This document shows positions 9,395 to 17,368 of a DNA stretch of 64,000 bases, piece after piece. Source of the stretch: an uncultured Clostridium sp. (GTDB lineage Bacteria; Bacillota; Clostridia; TANB77; CAG-508). The translations under genes were made by a program, and so were the position numbers. The DNA is taken from NCBI GenBank assembly GCA_902462295.1, contig CABQAZ010000008.1, positions 4,942-68,941 on the forward strand, in the 5' to 3' direction. The notes below the pieces were generated by a model, which worked only from the letters and a program-made list of their open reading frames with translations, had not been told where the DNA came from and ran no database searches. Position 1 is the first letter of the stretch, and each line of letters begins with the position of its first letter.

Positions 9395-9523
9395 TGCACC
9401 TCTGGAACCGGGTATTTTAAGGGCAATTTTTATTTTTGAACACTTGAAACCTGCTATTTTCTATGCATTTTTAATCTTTGCATATCTTTAACTGCACCTT
9501 TGGGACCGGGTATTTTCGGGGCA
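9395..9523. repeat. Two direct copies of a GGGACCGGGTATTTT-type repeat
   Basis: Copy 1 (9395-9426, core GGAACCGGGTATTTT) and copy 2 (9493-9523, core GGGACCGGGTATTTT) are in the same orientation. Both start with TGCACCT and end with a GGGCA-like block. A degraded middle copy (GAAACCTGCTATTTTCTATGCA, in two parts near 9445-9465) lies between them. Copy 2 is inside the 3' end of the YkvI-like gene. The same core recurs as an inverted pair at 14.7-14.8 kb. Confidence 0.8.
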
Positions 9524-10518
9524 TTAATTAATAATATTAGCTGTATAATTCCTATATATCCAAAAAATGGATATACAAAATTAACTAATTTTGAAAAACC
9601 AAAATTTGAAATTACTAAACTACTTATACACATAAAAAGGACAAATTGTGTATAACTTTTTTTATTTTCACTTATATTTTCTAATAATCCTATTCCTATA
9701 GAAATTGCAGTAGTAAATATTGAAGCTAAAATTATAAAAGCATATATTGTTTTATATTTATAAAAAAATTTTCTTATTGTATAAACTATTGGCATTTCTA
9801 ATGTTGATATGTCTACATCTACTTTTATTAATAGCATATATATTAATACTGATATCGTTATCATTATTAATCCGCATAGAATTGATATATATTTAATATT
9901 TTGTGTTTTTTTTATTTGGGTTCTTATTGAAATTAAAATAGGTATAAGTAATATTATGTTATAACTACAATATATTACACTACTTAAAAACCATCCTTTT
10001 TTTATTACAGGTATTTCAATTTCTGTATTTATACTTATTAAATTTATTCCACCTATCATAATAATAAAAATAATTAGTATTGGAACAATATACTCACTTA
10101 CTTTTAAAACTCCTTTAACACTTGTAAAAAATATTACAGCTGATAAAAATGCTAATAAACTGCTCCCTATAATTCTATGTATTTTTATTTCTTGTTCAAA
10201 ATATGCACCAAAACCAGCTATCATTATATAAAAAGTTACTAATAATAGTATGTTTATTATTACATTTATTGCTTTGGTAATTTTTTCGTTTTTTATAAAT
10301 ACTTTTAAAAATTCATCATAATTATTTATTTCCATTTTGCATATTATTGTTAAACTTTTATATATTATTAAACTCATTAAACTACATGTTACAATTATTC
10401 CTACTATCCCTATTGGTCCATATGAATAGAAAAATGAGTAAACTTCTTGACCAGATGCAAATCCAGCACCTATTAATGCTCCTATTATTACTAATGTAAT
10501 TGTAAATATTTCTTTCAT
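9454..10518 (-). CDS. YkvI-like APC-superfamily membrane protein
   Basis: This is an integral membrane protein with about ten hydrophobic helices. Its start, with GALIGAGFASGQE at about residues 12-24, is characteristic of the uncharacterised YkvI family, which is related to APC-type amino-acid transporters. The substrate is unknown. The last 25 or so residues (from NAPKIPGPKGAV) are encoded by a copy of the dispersed GGGACCGGGTATTTT repeat and do not look like family sequence, so the natural C-terminus has probably been replaced or extended. GAGAGG precedes the ATG. Confidence 0.75.
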   Translation of the reverse strand: MKEIFTITLVIIGALIGAGFASGQEVYSFFYSYGPIGIVGIIVTCSLMSLIIYKSLTIICKMEINNYDEFLKVFIKNEKITKAINVIINILLLVTFYIMIAGFGAYFEQEIKIHRIIGSSLLAFLSAVIFFTSVKGVLKVSEYIVPILIIFIIMIGGINLISINTEIEIPVIKKGWFLSSVIYCSYNIILLIPILISIRTQIKKTQNIKYISILCGLIMITISVLIYMLLIKVDVDISTLEMPIVYTIRKFFYKYKTIYAFIILASIFTTAISIGIGLLENISENKKSYTQFVLFMCISSLVISNFGFSKLVNFVYPFFGYIGIIQLILLINAPKIPGPKGAVKDMQRLKMHRK

Positions 10519-10580
10519 ATATACCTCTCATTTTAATATATTAGTGAAATATTAAATTATTCAAAATAAATTAAAGAAAA

Positions 10581-10612
10581 GACTATTAACTTATCTGCTA
10601 ATAGCCTTTTTT
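10581..10612. terminator. Terminator after the GldG-like gene, possibly bidirectional
   Basis: GACTATTA (10581-10588) pairs with TAATAGCC (10599-10606) around a 10-nt loop. T-runs follow on the plus strand, and a weaker one (TTTTCTTT) on the minus strand. It lies just past the stop of the minus-strand GldG-like gene. Confidence 0.6.
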
Positions 10613-10620
10613 TATTTATT

Positions 10621-12135
10621 CTAATTTTTTCTTCTTCTAAAACTCCATACAACTATTCCTATAAATATTATAAGCATAGGTACTACAAATATTATTGTTT
10701 TTATTACAACATCTTCTTGATCTGTAACTGTATATTTTTGAATTTCGTCTGTTTTTCTTATTGCGATTGTATCATTTCTTTCTGTTAAATAAGAAATTGA
10801 ATTCAATATTACATCTTTGTTATTACGTAATTCAACTCCATAAGTATAATATTGTGAACTTATTTGTATTTGTACATCTGAAGCAAATAATTCATTTGCA
10901 TATATTATTAATTGTGAATTTTTATCATCAGAAATCTTTTTATTTATGCTTGCTCCTGTAATAATTGAACCTTCTTCTCCATCTTTATCTGTTTTTGATG
11001 TTGATTTTGTATTAAATTCTGTTCTTACAAATGCCTTTTCACTAGTTGTTGCAATAGTTTCATATGTTACACCTAATTCTTCTAATTTTTCATCTGCCTC
11101 AAATTGAATTTTTCCTGCATTTATTAAACACATTTGTATTTTCATATTTAATTTGTGCATAAAGCTTGCATTAACATCTTGAATTGTTATATTTGGAGAA
11201 TTTTGTAACATCTTACTGCTATCTTGTTCCATAACAGCTCCATATCCAAGTGTTATTCCATATTGTGCTAATACTTGGTCAAAATTTGGAGTGTCTAATT
11301 CTAACATATTTTGTGATGTTAACATTAATATTTTTCCACCATTATTAATATAATCTAATATTTTGTCTCTTTCTAATTCTGATAAATCCTGTTCTAATGT
11401 TGTTATTACTAAACAAGAACAATCAGAAGGAATCTCTCCTGTTGTTAATATATCTAAATAATCAACTTCATTTGATTCATCTTTTAGATCTGATATTATT
11501 GTTGATAATGCTTGTTCTGTATTATAATATGTTTTTCCTGAAAGAAAATATACATGTGGTTTTTCATCTAGTGTTACTTCTATTATAGCATTTGTAATTG
11601 CTTCTTCTGTTCTATCAATTTGTTGACTTGATGAATAATCATATGTATATAGATCATTCACTGTTATCGTTTTTTCTTTTTCACCTGATTTTACTACTAT
11701 TAAATTTCCACTTTCATTTATATTATATTTTGTTTGCAAATCTACTCTTGCTGATAAATCTGATATTTCTTCAACATTTATCTTTTTATTTACAGCTGGA
11801 TATTTGTTTGCATATTCTGTTACATAAGTTGAATCTTGCATATTTATTAATTGTATAGTTACTTCTTTTTCTAATTCTTTTATTTTTGTTTTTGTTTCAT
11901 CTGATAAAGAATACAATTTCTTTTCTGTACAGTCAATGTTTTCTACTTTTATTTTTGAAACGCCCCAATTTATTAATACATAACAAGCTATTATTATAGC
12001 TACTAAAATAAGAGTTGTTGTACCTTTTATTAGCCATTTGTTTTTTATAATTTCAAAGATTTTTTTTGATTTTTTTTCCTTTTTCTCTTTTACTTTTTTC
12101 ACTCTGACTTTCTTTTCTTTTTTCTCTTTTTTCAC
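10621..12135 (-). CDS. gldG: GldG-like ABC transporter auxiliary (substrate-binding-like) protein
   Basis: This is the third member of a GldA/GldF/GldG-type ABC system, first described in gliding bacteria but common in non-gliding Firmicutes, where the cargo is unknown. A lysine-rich N-terminus and a membrane helix (about 35-57) lead into a large extracellular domain with 'KKLYSLSDETKTKI' near 87 and a GATase-like segment (PHVYFLSGKTYYNTE, near 193). A second membrane helix lies at about 475-497. The start codon is GTG, with AGGAGAGGG 5 nt upstream. It follows the permease gene by 16 bp in the same operon. Confidence 0.8.
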   Translation of the reverse strand: MKKEKKEKKVRVKKVKEKKEKKSKKIFEIIKNKWLIKGTTTLILVAIIIACYVLINWGVSKIKVENIDCTEKKLYSLSDETKTKIKELEKEVTIQLINMQDSTYVTEYANKYPAVNKKINVEEISDLSARVDLQTKYNINESGNLIVVKSGEKEKTITVNDLYTYDYSSSQQIDRTEEAITNAIIEVTLDEKPHVYFLSGKTYYNTEQALSTIISDLKDESNEVDYLDILTTGEIPSDCSCLVITTLEQDLSELERDKILDYINNGGKILMLTSQNMLELDTPNFDQVLAQYGITLGYGAVMEQDSSKMLQNSPNITIQDVNASFMHKLNMKIQMCLINAGKIQFEADEKLEELGVTYETIATTSEKAFVRTEFNTKSTSKTDKDGEEGSIITGASINKKISDDKNSQLIIYANELFASDVQIQISSQYYTYGVELRNNKDVILNSISYLTERNDTIAIRKTDEIQKYTVTDQEDVVIKTIIFVVPMLIIFIGIVVWSFRRRKN

Positions 12136-12151
12136 TTTTTCCCTCTCCTAT

Positions 12152-12835
12152 CTATTTAACTAATTTTCTTCTTTGCATTATCATAATTGTAAATGCTATA
12201 AACATCATTGCAAATGTTACTGGACCTACAACATCAGTTAACGTAATTACTCCGCTTGGGAAATTTTGATAATAACTCATTATTGATATATCTGGTAAAC
12301 CAATATCTAAATCAGGTACAAATAATGTTATTATTAAAAATGCTATAGTTATAATTCCTGCTATAACTTGATTTTCTGTTATACTTGAAGCAAACATTCC
12401 TACCGCGATTGCTGCTCCACTGATTAATAAAAATCCTAACATTGTTGCTAATAGTACTAATATGCTTGGATTTCCAAAATAACATATTATTCCAAAATAC
12501 ATAAATGATATTAACAAAGATATAACAATTACAGCCATTGCAGCTAAAAATTTTCCAAATACTACACCTGTAATCCCAACTTGTGATGTTAATATTAATT
12601 GTTCTGTTCCCGTTTTCCTTTCTTCCGCAAACATTCTCATTGTTAATATTGGTACTGTTATTATTAATCCATAAAGTGCTGCATAAAAATATAAAGTTCC
12701 TAAATCTACATTTCCTGAAGTGACTGTTGTTAAATAGAAGAATATACTACTTACTAACATAAGTATTCCAATAACTACATATCCTATTGGAGATAAAAAG
12801 TAGCTTTTTAACTCTTTTTTAAATACTGCCCACAT
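12152..12835 (-). CDS. gldF: ABC-2 type permease (GldF-like)
   Basis: This is the membrane subunit of the GldA/F/G-type transporter. The N-terminal cytoplasmic segment MWAVFKKELKSYFLSPIGY is typical of ABC-2 permeases, and about six helices follow. The conserved loop RMFAEERKTGTEQLIL is present near residue 68. Its start overlaps the ATPase stop (TAATG), so translation is probably coupled. The length of 227 residues is normal for this compact family. Confidence 0.85.
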   Translation of the reverse strand: MWAVFKKELKSYFLSPIGYVVIGILMLVSSIFFYLTTVTSGNVDLGTLYFYAALYGLIITVPILTMRMFAEERKTGTEQLILTSQVGITGVVFGKFLAAMAVIVISLLISFMYFGIICYFGNPSILVLLATMLGFLLISGAAIAVGMFASSITENQVIAGIITIAFLIITLFVPDLDIGLPDISIMSYYQNFPSGVITLTDVVGPVTFAMMFIAFTIMIMQRRKLVK

Positions 12836-13977
12836 TATTCTTGTCCTCCTTTTTCTTCTTTTTCTGTTTCTTTTTTCTCTTCTTCATCATTTTCTTTTGT
12901 ATTATCTTTTTCAGAATCTTCTTCTGCAGTTTCTTTTACAGTAGTTTCCTCACTACTTTTGTTTTCTTTAACTTCTTTCTCTAATTCTTCTACTTGATCT
13001 TCATTAACCTCAACCTTTGACTTTACTGATGATTCATCTTCTTTTTTTGTATCAATTAATTGCATAAATGCATCTTCAAGAGTAGCGTCAGATTTTTTCA
13101 TCTCAAATATTGTAATTTCCTCTTTAGCAAATGTTTCGAATACATTTTTTCTTAAATCAACATCAGAATCTGCTGTTATCATATATTTTTTTGTTTTATC
13201 TTCATTTTCTGTAATTAATTTAATTTCTTTTACATTTGTTAACTTACCTTTTATTGTTTCCATTTTGTTTTCTGTATCTTCAACAGTTACATATATAGAA
13301 TTATCTTTAACTACTTTCTTTTCTAGATTTTCTGGTGTATCTATTGCTACAATTTGTCCATTATTTATTATTATTACTCTATTACATATTTGACTTACTT
13401 CTGATAATATATGAGAACTTAATATTACAGTATGTTCTCTGCCTAGTTCTTTTATTAGAGCTCTTATTTCCGTAACTTGTTTTGGATCTAAACCAACTGT
13501 CGGTTCATCAAGTATTATTACTTTTGGATTACTTACTAATGCTCCTGCCATACTTACCCTTTGCTTATATCCTCTTGAAAGATTTCTTGTTAATTTGTTT
13601 TCTACATCTTCTAATCCTGTTTCTTTAATTGCTTTTTTTACTTTTTCTTTTCTTTCTTTCTTTGGTACTCCTTTTAATTCTGCCATATATGTTACAAATT
13701 CTTTTACTGTTAAATCACTATATAATGGCACTCCCTCTGGCATATATCCAATTTGTCTTTTTGCTTTTCTAGGTTTTTTAGAAATGTCATATCCATCAAC
13801 AATTATTCTTCCTGATGTTGGTTCGATAAATCCTGTTATCATATTCATTGTTGTACTTTTTCCTGCTCCATTAGGTCCTAAAAAACCTATAATTTCTCCC
13901 TCTTCAATTTCAAAATTGATATTGTTTACGGCAGTAAAGCTTCCGTATTTTTTTGTAATATTTTCAACTTGAATCAC
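12835..13977 (-). CDS. gldA: ABC transporter ATP-binding protein (GldA-like) with acidic C-terminal tail
   Basis: This is the nucleotide-binding subunit for the adjacent permease. Walker A is GPNGAGKST (about 34-42), the signature is LSRGYKQRV (near 133), and Walker B is KVIILDEPTVGLD (near 153). The first 310 residues match DrrA/GldA-type ATPases. The last 65-70 residues form a Glu/Lys-rich, low-complexity tail not usual in the family. The start codon is GTG with GAGGAGG upstream. It is first of a three-gene operon with the permease and the GldG-like protein. Confidence 0.88.
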   Translation of the reverse strand: MIQVENITKKYGSFTAVNNINFEIEEGEIIGFLGPNGAGKSTTMNMITGFIEPTSGRIIVDGYDISKKPRKAKRQIGYMPEGVPLYSDLTVKEFVTYMAELKGVPKKERKEKVKKAIKETGLEDVENKLTRNLSRGYKQRVSMAGALVSNPKVIILDEPTVGLDPKQVTEIRALIKELGREHTVILSSHILSEVSQICNRVIIINNGQIVAIDTPENLEKKVVKDNSIYVTVEDTENKMETIKGKLTNVKEIKLITENEDKTKKYMITADSDVDLRKNVFETFAKEEITIFEMKKSDATLEDAFMQLIDTKKEDESSVKSKVEVNEDQVEELEKEVKENKSSEETTVKETAEEDSEKDNTKENDEEEKKETEKEEKGGQE

Positions 13978-14139
13978 GAATTTCTCCTCCTCATTTTTTG
14001 TTCTGTGCTCATATTACCATTTTCTTTACGGTTTGTAAAGTTTTTTCACCTAATTTTCACAAAAATCTGTTTTTTCTATGTGGATTTTATTTTGTTTGGT
14101 TATATTTGTTTTTTGATTCTAGTCTTATTATTTAAGTAT

Positions 14140-14165
14140 AAAAATAGCAAGAATTTCTCTTGCTA
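14140..14165 (-). terminator. Intrinsic terminator after the cotF-like pair
   Basis: On the minus strand TAGCAAGA and TCTTGCTA form an 8-bp stem (14158-14165 with 14145-14152) around a 5-nt loop, followed by TTTTTA. Confidence 0.85.
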
Positions 14166-14185
14166 CATTTATGGTGTTTATTTAA

Positions 14186-14434
14186 TTATCCTTGCTGTAA
14201 CTCTGTTTTTACAGTTTGAACTTCTGTTATTGTTGCTTTTTGAGCTGGTTTATAATAACCTTTAGCATTAGCAACTTTAAATAATTCATATTGAAAACTT
14301 TCATCATTGTTTCTAATCTGTTGAAATGTTTGTCTAAGTTGCATATTCTCTGATTCAGAAATTGCTGTTTGATATGCTGTTAAATCAGATTTTACACTTC
14401 CTAAAATGTCATTTACCATTGTTTTTTCATCCAT
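14186..14434 (-). CDS. CotF-like spore coat protein (short)
   Basis: This small helical protein of 82 residues is related to the CotF spore-coat domain (ferritin-like helical bundle). It has the typical DEKTMVNDIL start, a central SENMQLRQTFQQIRN stretch and a C-terminal GYYKPAQ segment. It would be deposited in the coat or the spore interior of the developing endospore. AAAGGAAG precedes the ATG. It is the second gene of a two-gene unit with another CotF-like gene, 21 bp downstream of it, under a possible sporulation promoter. Confidence 0.82.
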   Translation of the reverse strand: MDEKTMVNDILGSVKSDLTAYQTAISESENMQLRQTFQQIRNNDESFQYELFKVANAKGYYKPAQKATITEVQTVKTELQQG

Positions 14435-14455
14435 TTTTAATCTTCCTTTCTTTAC

Positions 14456-14644
14456 TTAATTATTTAAAAAACTCATTAATTTTTGTTTTGTATTTAATGC
14501 ATCTTGTGCTGATTTAGTAAACATTTGCTTTATTTGAGCATCTTGAACTTGTGTTGAATATGCATTTAATTTTTGATATGCTGTTTCATGAGCACCAATT
14601 AAATGTCTTAAATGTTGTAATTCTACTTGTGTTAAATCTGCCAT
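14456..14644 (-). CDS. CotF-like spore coat protein, N-terminal half type
   Basis: This 62-residue all-helical protein resembles the first helical hairpin of CotF/ferritin-like coat proteins (LTQVELQHLRHLIGAHE). CotF in Bacillus is a single longer protein. Here two short ORFs in tandem together have about the length of one CotF domain, a pattern common in Clostridia. AAAGGGTG precedes the start. The two products may pair to build one bundle; that is inference. Confidence 0.8.
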   Translation of the reverse strand: MADLTQVELQHLRHLIGAHETAYQKLNAYSTQVQDAQIKQMFTKSAQDALNTKQKLMSFLNN

Positions 14645-14677
14645 AAAAAATCACCCTTTCTAATAAATTTATAATGT

Positions 14678-14707
14678 TATTATGTTCAATTTAATTAGAC
14701 TTTATTC
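14678..14707 (-). promoter_or_regulatory. Possible forespore (sigma-G/F-type) promoter of the cotF-like pair
   Basis: On the minus strand GAATA (14703-14707) and CATAATA (14678-14684) are separated by 18 bp, matching the sigma-G pattern GnATR-N18-CATnnTA. They lie about 34 bp upstream of the first coat gene. No good sigma-A promoter is seen there. The motifs are short, so chance is possible in AT-rich DNA. Confidence 0.45.
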
Positions 14708-14712
14708 ACTAG

Positions 14713-14839
14713 TAGCATAAAAGGGACGTTTGGGACCGGGTATTTTAGGTTCAATTTTTTCATAGAACACCAAAAAACCAGGTATTCGCTGTACTCACTG
14801 CACCTAAAATACCCGGTCCCAAACGTCCCTTTTATGCTA
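14713..14839. repeat. 38-bp perfect inverted repeat built on the GGGACCGGGTATTTT repeat
   Basis: The left arm 14713-14750 and right arm 14802-14839 are exact reverse complements over 38 bp. The 51-bp loop contains a degraded copy (AAAAAACCAGGTATTCGCTG). The arms carry AAAGGGACGTTTGGGACCGG followed by GTATTTTAGGT. It sits between the coat genes and the end of an ABC permease gene, and could act as a transcription barrier. The fully conserved arms suggest recent origin as a palindromic repeat element. Confidence 0.85.
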
Positions 14840-14844
14840 TTGCT

Positions 14845-16545
14845 TTAAATTATTTTTTTAAATAATTTATCTATATTCTTCTTTATATATATAATTATAC
14901 TTACTAAAACAACACTTAAAATTCCTATAATACAAGAAAGTGATATTATTATATTTACATTACTAAAAATTCTAGTAAAATACATTAACAATAAAACAAT
15001 TATTATTGTTGTAACATATTGATACAACTTGTTTCCATTATCTTTTAAAGGTGATGTTTCCACAACCCAATCTAAATTTGGTTTTCTTAAATCTACTATA
15101 ACCATTAAAAAGCTATTTATTAAATTTAATATTATTGCAATTAAAACTCCTATAATATAATACCAAATTGGAATTTTAGGTATATTATTTGAAACAACAA
15201 CCACCATACCAATTATAGGAATTATATTAATTAATATTTGAGGAATATTTTTCCAAATAAATTGTTTAAATAACGATACTGGTATATATTTCATTACTGT
15301 AGCATTTTTTCCTTCTCTTGAAATTGCTGTAATTGATAAGTTTCCTATTGTATATATAATTTGTATTGTTCCAATTATTATACACATACATTGTAATGCA
15401 AAATCATTTATTCCCATTTCATTTATATAATCTTTTTCCTTAAAATCTTTTATGGTTATTGGCATAAATAAACTTATAATTAATAACAATACTATTATTA
15501 TTAAAATATATTGAAAAATACACTGTGTAAAAAAGGTTGGATTTTTAATTACCTTTCTAAACTCATTTTTTATATACGCTATCCCTATACTTCTTTTCTT
15601 ATACTTATTTTTTATTTTTTTCTTTTTATTTTTCTTTTTGTTTACATATGCAATATTTTTTAACAAACTATTTAAATATAATATTTTTCCACATACTATA
15701 AATACAAAAAAAGAAGCTATAGATAATAATATTAATTCTAATAAATTACAAATTATATTTAATATCTTAAAATCTGTTAACAAGCCTATGCATGGATTTA
15801 TTACTATAAAATAACTATTTAGTTTATTTATCTTATTATTTATTATTTCAGAATCAACTTGCACTCCCTCTATTTCATTATTCTCATTTATTTGTATATT
15901 TGATACATTATTACTAAATGTAAAATTAAATAAATATATTTCTGCCATGATCATTATACTTGACAATATTGCAACAATTAATATTTGAAATATATCTTTA
16001 TTTTTTATAAATTTAGTTAATTGCATTACAAATAGCATTATTATATTTATTATTAGTATTAAAAATATCGGAAATAATATCAACACTATTATCATAGTAA
16101 AATAATATATAATAGCTTTTGTAGTAACTATTCCATATATAATTAATGGCATTAATAAAAATAAAATTTCCATACTATATGTTATACTAATTACATTATT
16201 AAACTTTGCTATTAACAATTCTACCGGCTTTATTGGTAATGGCAATATATATTCTAAATCCTTCGAAAAGAAAAATACATTACTACATATTAAAATTGCC
16301 TGAAACATAAATATGGTTGCAAGCATTGGAAAATATAACTGTAAAAACAAAATTGACTGTCCCCTTAGTTCTAGCCAATTTATTACCTTGTAACTTATAT
16401 ATGCTATCATAACTACTATTATTGCTAATAACCATCCAAATACAGATTTTTTATTAAGTTTTCTTGTATATTTATTAAAAATATATAATTTCTGAAAATA
16501 ATCTTTAATAAAAATTTTTGATAATACTATAATTTTTTTAATCAT
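14845..16545 (-). CDS. ABC exporter permease subunit, large (566 aa)
   Basis: This is the membrane subunit of an export system paired with the ATPase directly upstream; the two reading frames overlap by 8 bp. About twelve hydrophobic helices are visible, with a Lys-rich cytoplasmic loop (KKKNKKKKIKNKYKKR, near 305-320) in the middle. A putative family landmark, DLEYILPLPIKP (about 96-107), is typical of large 'putative ABC exporter' permeases of Firmicutes. The substrate cannot be inferred. The start has GGAG upstream within the ATPase gene. Confidence 0.8.
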   Translation of the reverse strand: MIKKIIVLSKIFIKDYFQKLYIFNKYTRKLNKKSVFGWLLAIIVVMIAYISYKVINWLELRGQSILFLQLYFPMLATIFMFQAILICSNVFFFSKDLEYILPLPIKPVELLIAKFNNVISITYSMEILFLLMPLIIYGIVTTKAIIYYFTMIIVLILFPIFLILIINIIMLFVMQLTKFIKNKDIFQILIVAILSSIMIMAEIYLFNFTFSNNVSNIQINENNEIEGVQVDSEIINNKINKLNSYFIVINPCIGLLTDFKILNIICNLLELILLSIASFFVFIVCGKILYLNSLLKNIAYVNKKKNKKKKIKNKYKKRSIGIAYIKNEFRKVIKNPTFFTQCIFQYILIIIVLLLIISLFMPITIKDFKEKDYINEMGINDFALQCMCIIIGTIQIIYTIGNLSITAISREGKNATVMKYIPVSLFKQFIWKNIPQILINIIPIIGMVVVVSNNIPKIPIWYYIIGVLIAIILNLINSFLMVIVDLRKPNLDWVVETSPLKDNGNKLYQYVTTIIIVLLLMYFTRIFSNVNIIISLSCIIGILSVVLVSIIIYIKKNIDKLFKKII

Positions 16546-17263
16546 TTTTTGTTATCTCCATAAATAATTCTTCTAGTGATTTATTTTCTTTTAATTCATT
16601 TCTCATTTCTTCTATTGTTCCGACAAATAATAATTTTCCTTTTTCTATTATTCCTATTCTGTCACATAATTTTTCTGCAACATCTAATATATGTGTGGAA
16701 AAAAATACTGTCTTATTTTGTGCTGTAATTTTTCTCATTATTTGTTTTAATTCATATGTTGATTTTGGATCTAAACCTGTCATTGGCTCATCTATTATCC
16801 AATTTTTGGGGTCATGTAATAGTGAACCTATTATTACTATTTTTTGTCTCATTCCATGTGAATAGCTTTGTATTTTATCATTTAATACATCATTTATTTC
16901 AAATAATTTTGTTAATTCCTCTATTCTCTTTTTTCTTTTTTCTACATTTATTTCATAAATATCTGCCATAAAATTTAGATATTCTATTCCTTTTAATTTT
17001 AAAAACATATCTGGATTGTCTGGTACATATCCAAAACTTTTTTTTGCTTCTATTGGATTTGTTTTTATTGAATAATTATTTACTAATATATCACCTTCAT
17101 CTATATCTAATATTCCTGTTATCATTTTTATTGTTGTAGATTTTCCTGCTCCATTTGGTCCCAAAAAACCAAATATTTCTCCATCTTTTATTTCTAAATT
17201 TAACTTTTCTATTATCCTATTCTTTTTATCATATGATTTTGATACATTTTTTATTGATATCAT
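16538..17263 (-). CDS. ABC transporter ATP-binding protein
   Basis: This is the nucleotide-binding subunit for the large permease. Walker A is GPNGAGKST (about 36-44), the signature region is SHGMRQKI (near 138), and Walker B is KNWIIDEPMTGLD, where the residue run is WIID instead of the more usual LLLD. At 241 residues it is a standard CcmA/EcsA-type ATPase. GGAGGG precedes the ATG. It is the first gene of a two-gene operon. Confidence 0.88.
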   Translation of the reverse strand: MISIKNVSKSYDKKNRIIEKLNLEIKDGEIFGFLGPNGAGKSTTIKMITGILDIDEGDILVNNYSIKTNPIEAKKSFGYVPDNPDMFLKLKGIEYLNFMADIYEINVEKRKKRIEELTKLFEINDVLNDKIQSYSHGMRQKIVIIGSLLHDPKNWIIDEPMTGLDPKSTYELKQIMRKITAQNKTVFFSTHILDVAEKLCDRIGIIEKGKLLFVGTIEEMRNELKENKSLEELFMEITKND

Positions 17264-17307
17264 ATTTTTCCCTCCAATATTTTTATCAATTTTTTATATT
17301 ATATATT

Positions 17308-17361
17308 AAAAAAGAGATAAATTCAAGCAAATTTTCTCATACTCAAATATTTATCTCTTTT
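17308..17361 (-). terminator. Terminator at the end of the T4SS locus
   Basis: AAAAGAGATAAAT (17310-17322) pairs with ATTTATCTCTTTT (17349-17361), a 13-bp stem around a 26-nt loop. The minus-strand transcript ends in a T-run. It directly follows the VirB6-like gene. Confidence 0.8.
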
Positions 17362-17368
17362 ATTTTTA

